Shown here piece after piece: positions 60,176 to 64,000 of a DNA stretch of 64,000 nt (the stretch's first letter is position 1; the number at the start of each line of letters is the position of its first letter). This DNA comes from Sipunculus nudus. Lineage: Eukaryota; Annelida; Sipuncula; Golfingiida; Sipunculidae. The notes below the pieces were generated by a model, which saw nothing but the letters and a program-made list of their open reading frames with translations, did not search any database and was not told the DNA's origin. The DNA is taken from NCBI GenBank assembly GCA_026874595.1, contig CM049309.1:13442576-13506575 (forward strand), given 5' to 3'. The position numbers were made by a program, and so were the translations under genes.

Positions 60176-63100
60176 ATCAGAAAACTGCCATTCTTACAAA
60201 ATAATTTTATGGTAAAGTGTCAACAGAACATCAGAGTAAATATCAACAAAAATTTAAAAGCAAAACCCCTGTCAGTTCTTTCCACAACAGTATGTTATAA
60301 AATATATGTTTATTTTTTGTAACAGAAAAAAAAAACACATGAAGCCTTACCAATTATTCATGAAAAAGAAATGAGTGAAATGTAAGTGAAATTTTTTGTA
60401 GAATGATTAAAGGTTTTTCACAAACACTGAAATTTTAGAAGTTAAAGGTTAATTATAGATAGAAAAAATCAATGAGTGGATATATTTAAGAATGAACCAG
60501 CATAAACCCATGAATTAGTTAAGCATTAAGTGGGTTCCTTTTTATCCTCTTTTAGTTAACAGTGCCATCTACTTGCCATTGCAATACTTGCTAAAAAAAA
60601 TGCTGATTACTCATTCTAGTATGGTTTATGCAGCCTTGGCATGACATCATTTACATGACTGTCTTGGGTTCCGGAGTACTCAAGGTATAAATCAGTATTA
60701 AGAGTTATGGTCTTCAGAATGGCTGTGCTTGACTGTTAGTATTGAAATGAATCAAATACATTTTAATGTATGTAGATATGTGAACTGCACCCAGCTTAAA
60801 ACATGGTCTCTTAATTGATAAGACCTAGCCCAAGGGTGGCAGTCCATTTTGGCAGATGCAAGTCTTGTTTTCATTTGGTTTCAATTACTCCCGCAGACGA
60901 CCCCAGCACTACATATGTAACCATAGTGATAATACAGACCCAAACGACCTGTGACAAAACCTATACAGTGATGCAACCAGGATCGGAAATGCCTACTTGA
61001 CCACAACAATTGGCTTTGCAGGTTTTCTCAAGGGGACGCTACTATCAGGGCTGAAAATTCCCCATGGCCTCTCACTGCGTGCTTTCACGGCTGTTTCATC
61101 AGAGAATTATGTAAGTTGCCTAATCATGAATATTGATGAGGACAGGAGGCTCCCCCTGGCTTTCCCTTCTTTGATGGCACTCATGTACAGTTACTGCCAT
61201 CTGTCATACTAAAGGTCAGGGGGTCATCTGGTAGGTTTTCCATGGTGTGAATTAAGCGTCATTTTCTCACTTCAAAGTATATGCCCTTATGTTTGCTTGG
61301 CTCTGACCTTTAGGGCATGCAGAACTTAATTAGCTCTAATGATGGTGAAGCTCAAATTTAGGAAATAGTTAATGGCACTTGTTAATCTACTGAAAGGAAG
61401 AATTAGTCTTCCTTCCTGTGTGGTCAGTCACTGGTCAAGAGTTTACAGGTGACCAGTTACTGTCCATTTGCAGATCAGATGACTGATGAAATATATGAAC
61501 AATTTAAATACTTTGTGGTACCTGCCTGCATAGATGATTTTTTATGTTAAAATATACATGATTAATATAAATGGTAAGCTGTTTTGGAAAAAAAATTCAC
61601 CACGTCAGTGCCATTATCATTATCTAGATTTTTTAAAGTCACAGGTGTATAATATAGCTATGCAATATATTACAATTTTCAAATAAAAGAAAAAGTATAC
61701 AGACACCCCCAAAAATGTGTGAATATTTTAAGTAAAACAATTAATGACCATGCAAGCGAATATGACATTTAAAATAGTCAAAATTATTGATTTAAAACTA
61801 ATAGTGACCTTGTTTAGATTTCATAACTCATATAACAGGAAGATATAAAAAACTCAACCTTGTGGAATAAATAGGGGTCAGCAATCCCGATATTTCCTTG
61901 ACTTTTCAGCATGATATAGAAGTTAAACTTATTTTACTCGGTTACCTTTTGAGGAAAAACCCGCTGCAGATTTCGAAGTAATGTAGAAACCTTGGTACAT
62001 AAAGAAATGGATTATTTATCATTTTTATTTTTCAGTCATCAATTATGATTTTACAAATTTAACCTAGTCCTACCACTATTAACCACCCTGGCCGAGTCTA
62101 TGCTTATGCCCACCTCATGTCTATGTAGCTAAAACAGACTGCAATATGCCAATAAGGAAGTATGACTACTGTCCCCTGGGATGATGTGTAGTTGTAATTA
62201 ATGTGAATGATAAGCTCAGGTCATAGTGATTAACATGAGGCAATATAAATCCTGACAGATGGGTGAGGAGTCTTCTATCCAAGCCGGGGCAGATGTGGTA
62301 TGCCCAGGGGGCGTGATGAAACTGGTATCGATTCTAAACAGTTCTTGGGCCTCTCCCTGGTAACATAGCAAGCAGCAGGTAGCAGATCGTAACTGCAGAT
62401 CGTAACTGATGACATCAAAGGTGCATCATGGGAGGTTGATTTTAAATCGTTAAGGAGGCTTACACGGAGCAAATATGTGGTTTAGAAATAAATGATAAAT
62501 GGCTCTTAACCCGTAAATCAGCAGTTTCTCAGTAATATAACCCATTACTCTGCTTTATTTTATCTTTGAGACAGTCTCTAGGTATGTATAGGTTCAGTTC
62601 AAGTCAGAAATCAAATTATCAATGCTTCAGTGGAAATTCAGATTTTAAATGCAATAACAAGCAAACCAGTGCACTGGTGTAATTTATTGGAGCCCTTTTG
62701 TTGACTCAGCAGTTTCGATTACTTTATATCTTTAGTAACACTTGTGCTGTGCAAAATATAAAGTACTCATTGGCAGGGCCTACTGAACCATTGAATACAG
62801 TAATAAAAAAAAAGTTGTGGCAGGTTTCTGTTGCCAGAATATTCTTCTGACATGGGAAGTTTGAGTGACATCATTTGATTGGAGTATAACATTAAGGTAG
62901 TCATTGCAGCCTTGTCTTTTCCAGCCAATCATTTTAACTGATTTTATTTATGAATTTAGATATGTCATTTTGGAATTGTTAATGCCTTCATGAGGGACAA
63001 TATCACACCTTTCAGTTTTCATTTGAATATTCAGTTTGGTGAAAGCTGACAATATCACTTTTTCTGAGAATTTTTTTAATGTAATGAATGAAAATCAAAT

Positions 63101-63296
63101 GCAACTTTGCTTTTACTTTGCTGTTCATGGAATATTCATATTCATGAACCAGAATATATCTACAAATTAGCTGGAATGGGATGTGAATTAATATTTTGAG
63201 TTTCCTATGATGAAAGTAAATATTTTGTTTTTCCCAGTTATGTTTGACATCAAATATTTACAAGACTTTCCCTGAATCGTGATTAAGTTCAAGTTA
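60176..63296. other. Non-coding DNA
   Basis: AT-rich apart from mixed stretches at 60.80-61.32 and 62.27-62.47 kb. No recognisable exon or RNA gene before the TRIM. Confidence 0.4.
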
Positions 63297-63357
63297 ATAT
63301 TGTTATGGGGTGACATAAAAGTGGACCGCACTGTCTCGCTAGTGAAGCTTGCTTTGC

Positions 63358-63368
63358 TAGCGAAGCGG
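63358..63368 (+). promoter_or_regulatory. RNA polymerase III A box in 5' LTR
   Basis: TAGCGAAGCGG fits the internal tRNA-promoter A-box pattern TRGYNNARNGG at every position. It lies 32 bp before the B box, the spacing expected for a tRNA gene without an intron or long variable arm. Confidence 0.75.
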
Positions 63369-63400
63369 TTGGTACGCTGGACTTGTACGTCACCGACCTG

Positions 63401-63411
63401 GGTTCGACTCC
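63401..63411 (+). promoter_or_regulatory. RNA polymerase III B box in 5' LTR
   Basis: GGTTCGACTCC matches the B-box consensus GGTTCGANTCC exactly. It lies in the loop and 3' side of a perfect five-pair T-arm-like stem (CTGGG/CCCAG). Confidence 0.8.
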
Positions 63412-63459
63412 CAGATTGGCCCAGGATTTTCCCCTCATTTATTTGTCTTCATAACAAAA

Positions 63460-63471
63460 TGGGGGCTCGTC
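63460..63471 (+). other. Primer-binding site, tRNA-Pro type
   Basis: TGGGGGCTCGTC begins three bases after the 5' LTR. It equals the first 12 bases of the 18-base tRNA-Pro primer site known from gammaretroviruses; the following bases (TAACTT) diverge. The position and the terminal TGG are what a reverse-transcription primer site needs. Confidence 0.75.
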
Positions 63472-63564
63472 TAACTTGATGGTTTAATTTGTGGCCCAGG
63501 GAATAAGCTAACCAAAGTGTGACTCCTGGGTTAATTAGTCTTGTTCTGATAGCAGAACTCTTGT

Positions 63565-63575
63565 AAGAGGGGATG
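63565..63575 (+). other. Polypurine tract
   Basis: AAGAGGGGATG lies immediately 5' of the right LTR, where a polypurine tract would prime plus-strand synthesis. It is purine apart from one T. Confidence 0.65.
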
Positions 63576-63632
63576 TGTTACGGGGTGACATAAAAGCGGA
63601 CCGCCCTGTCTCGCTAGTGAAGCTTGCTTTGC

Positions 63633-63643
63633 TAGTGAAGCGG
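63633..63643 (+). promoter_or_regulatory. RNA polymerase III A box in 3' LTR
   Basis: TAGTGAAGCGG keeps the A-box consensus despite a C-to-T change from the 5' LTR copy. The distance to its B box is again 32 bp. Confidence 0.7.
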
Positions 63644-63675
63644 TTAGGACGCCGGACTTGTGCGCCATCGACCTG

Positions 63676-63686
63676 GGTTGGACTCC
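63676..63686 (+). promoter_or_regulatory. RNA polymerase III B box in 3' LTR (one mismatch)
   Basis: GGTTGGACTCC differs from the B-box consensus at one position (C to G). The surrounding T-arm can still pair using G-U pairs. Confidence 0.65.
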
Positions 63687-64000
63687 TGGATCGGCCCAGG
63701 ATTTTTCCCCTCAACAAATTGTCTTCGTAACAATATTTGTAATATAGTAAATATTTTTCAAACAGACCACTCTCAGAATTGAGAAATGCAATCATGTATG
63801 TTATAGCATTGCTTTTATTATAGCTGTTCATGACAAGTGGTCCTGGGCTTGGCCGGGACCCAAACAGCAATCTTCGTTAAAAGGTTGTCATGTCACTACA
63901 CAGGGATAAGTGGCCAAAACAAAATTATTTTATGTACTTTACTGCATATATCTACCTTAGTAAGTTTAAAAGCCAGGTGCAAACCTGTGTACAAATATAT

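Larger units (their letters stand above)
63301..63456 (+). repeat. 5' LTR of the TRIM
   Basis: This 156-bp LTR begins TGTTATGGGG and ends CATAACA. It contains a tRNA-like body: an A box at 63358-63368, a B box at 63401-63411 and a T-arm-like hairpin (CTGGG, seven-base loop, CCCAG). A partial second A box, TAGTGAAGC, lies 18 bp upstream, and the stretch around both copies can fold back on itself (CGCTAG...CTAGCG). Confidence 0.85.
63301..63732 (+). mobile_element. TRIM retrotransposon with tRNA-like LTRs
   Basis: This is a 432-bp terminal-repeat retrotransposon in miniature. Two direct repeats (63301-63456 and 63576-63732) start TGTTA and end TAACA, as LTRs do, and are roughly 88% identical by eye. 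Three bases after the left LTR lies TGGGGGCTCGTC, which matches the start of the tRNA-Pro primer-binding site used by several retroviruses. A purine-rich AAGAGGGGATG directly abuts the right LTR. ATAT flanks both ends (63297-63300 and 63733-63736), consistent with a 4-bp target duplication. The 119-bp interior has no coding capacity, so the element would depend on proteins supplied in trans. Each LTR carries Pol III A and B boxes. The order LTR, PBS, PPT, LTR fixes the orientation as plus. Confidence 0.85.
63576..63732 (+). repeat. 3' LTR of the TRIM
   Basis: This 157-bp LTR begins TGTTACGGGG and ends CGTAACA. It keeps the A box (63633-63643, TAGTGAAGCGG) and has a B box at 63676-63686 with one mismatch (GGTTGGACTCC). 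It carries one extra T and about 18 substitutions relative to the left LTR, so the insertion is not recent or the family mutates quickly. Confidence 0.85.

Noticed and set aside
63358-63420. A functional tRNA gene at the A/B boxes
   Set aside because: The acceptor and anticodon stems do not pair properly and the sequence is part of a repeated LTR, so it is tRNA-like only.
63535-63870. 111-codon minus-strand ORF
   Set aside because: It is antisense through the right LTR of the TRIM and has no independent support.
1-64000. Prokaryotic operons, CRISPR arrays or a phage-like system
   Set aside because: No dense coding, ribosome-binding sites or spaced identical repeats; composition and splice signals are those of an animal nuclear genome.

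Overview
This window reads as non-coding DNA from an animal nuclear genome. It is clearly AT-rich, with no operons, no dense ORFs, no rRNA genes and no CRISPR arrays. It holds spliceosomal signals, dispersed miniature transposons, minisatellites, GA/CT arrays and long G or C homopolymers. Repeats carrying 'AGGTCAAAGGTCAAGGTCA' and a minisatellite-plus-tail repeat suggest a lophotrochozoan, most likely a mollusc; that is inference from repeat style, not proof.

Only one protein-coding segment is well supported. A 59-bp exon at 34628-34686 (+) encodes DLKMENILLDEKKKNIKLV, the catalytic loop of a Ser/Thr kinase of the CAMK/AMPK-related type. It has a good acceptor and a perfect GTAAGT donor. I found no partner exons, so most of the window is probably two very large introns of that gene. 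The other ORFs are short, overlapping or low-complexity and look like chance or repeat artefacts.

Layout. 1-5.9 kb: plain AT-rich DNA with a weak 65-bp tandem repeat. 5.9-8.7 kb: a hAT-like miniature element, a decayed Tc1/mariner-like relic, a 37-bp minisatellite and a small inverted-repeat element. 10.5-11.0 and 34.85-35.34 kb: two copies of one GGTCA-rich dispersed repeat. 14.3-15.0 kb: an element with nested terminal inverted repeats. 16.5-18.7 kb: GA arrays. 19.1-21.2 kb: a roughly 2.1-kb element with inverted ends around five roughly 289-bp tandem units rich in nuclear-receptor-like sites. 24-25.5 kb: CT arrays. 29.9 and 40.4 kb, and 38.9 and 52.5 kb: two more dispersed repeat families. 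31.2, 34.2 and 42.4 kb: mariner-like miniature elements. 37.4-38.3 kb: a roughly 50-bp minisatellite. 42.9-43.3 kb: a poly-G tandem block. 45.9, 49.0-49.7 and 59.9-60.2 kb: more copies of the 37/39-bp minisatellite family. 53.3-53.6 kb: a GA array. 54.4-55.3 kb: a hAT-like and a Harbinger-like miniature element.

The most striking object is at 63301-63732: a complete 432-bp terminal-repeat retrotransposon in miniature. It has two LTRs of 156/157 bp, a tRNA-Pro-type primer site, a purine tract and a 4-bp target duplication. Each LTR contains a tRNA-like internal RNA polymerase III promoter (A box and B box), a design comparable in principle to plant Cassandra elements.
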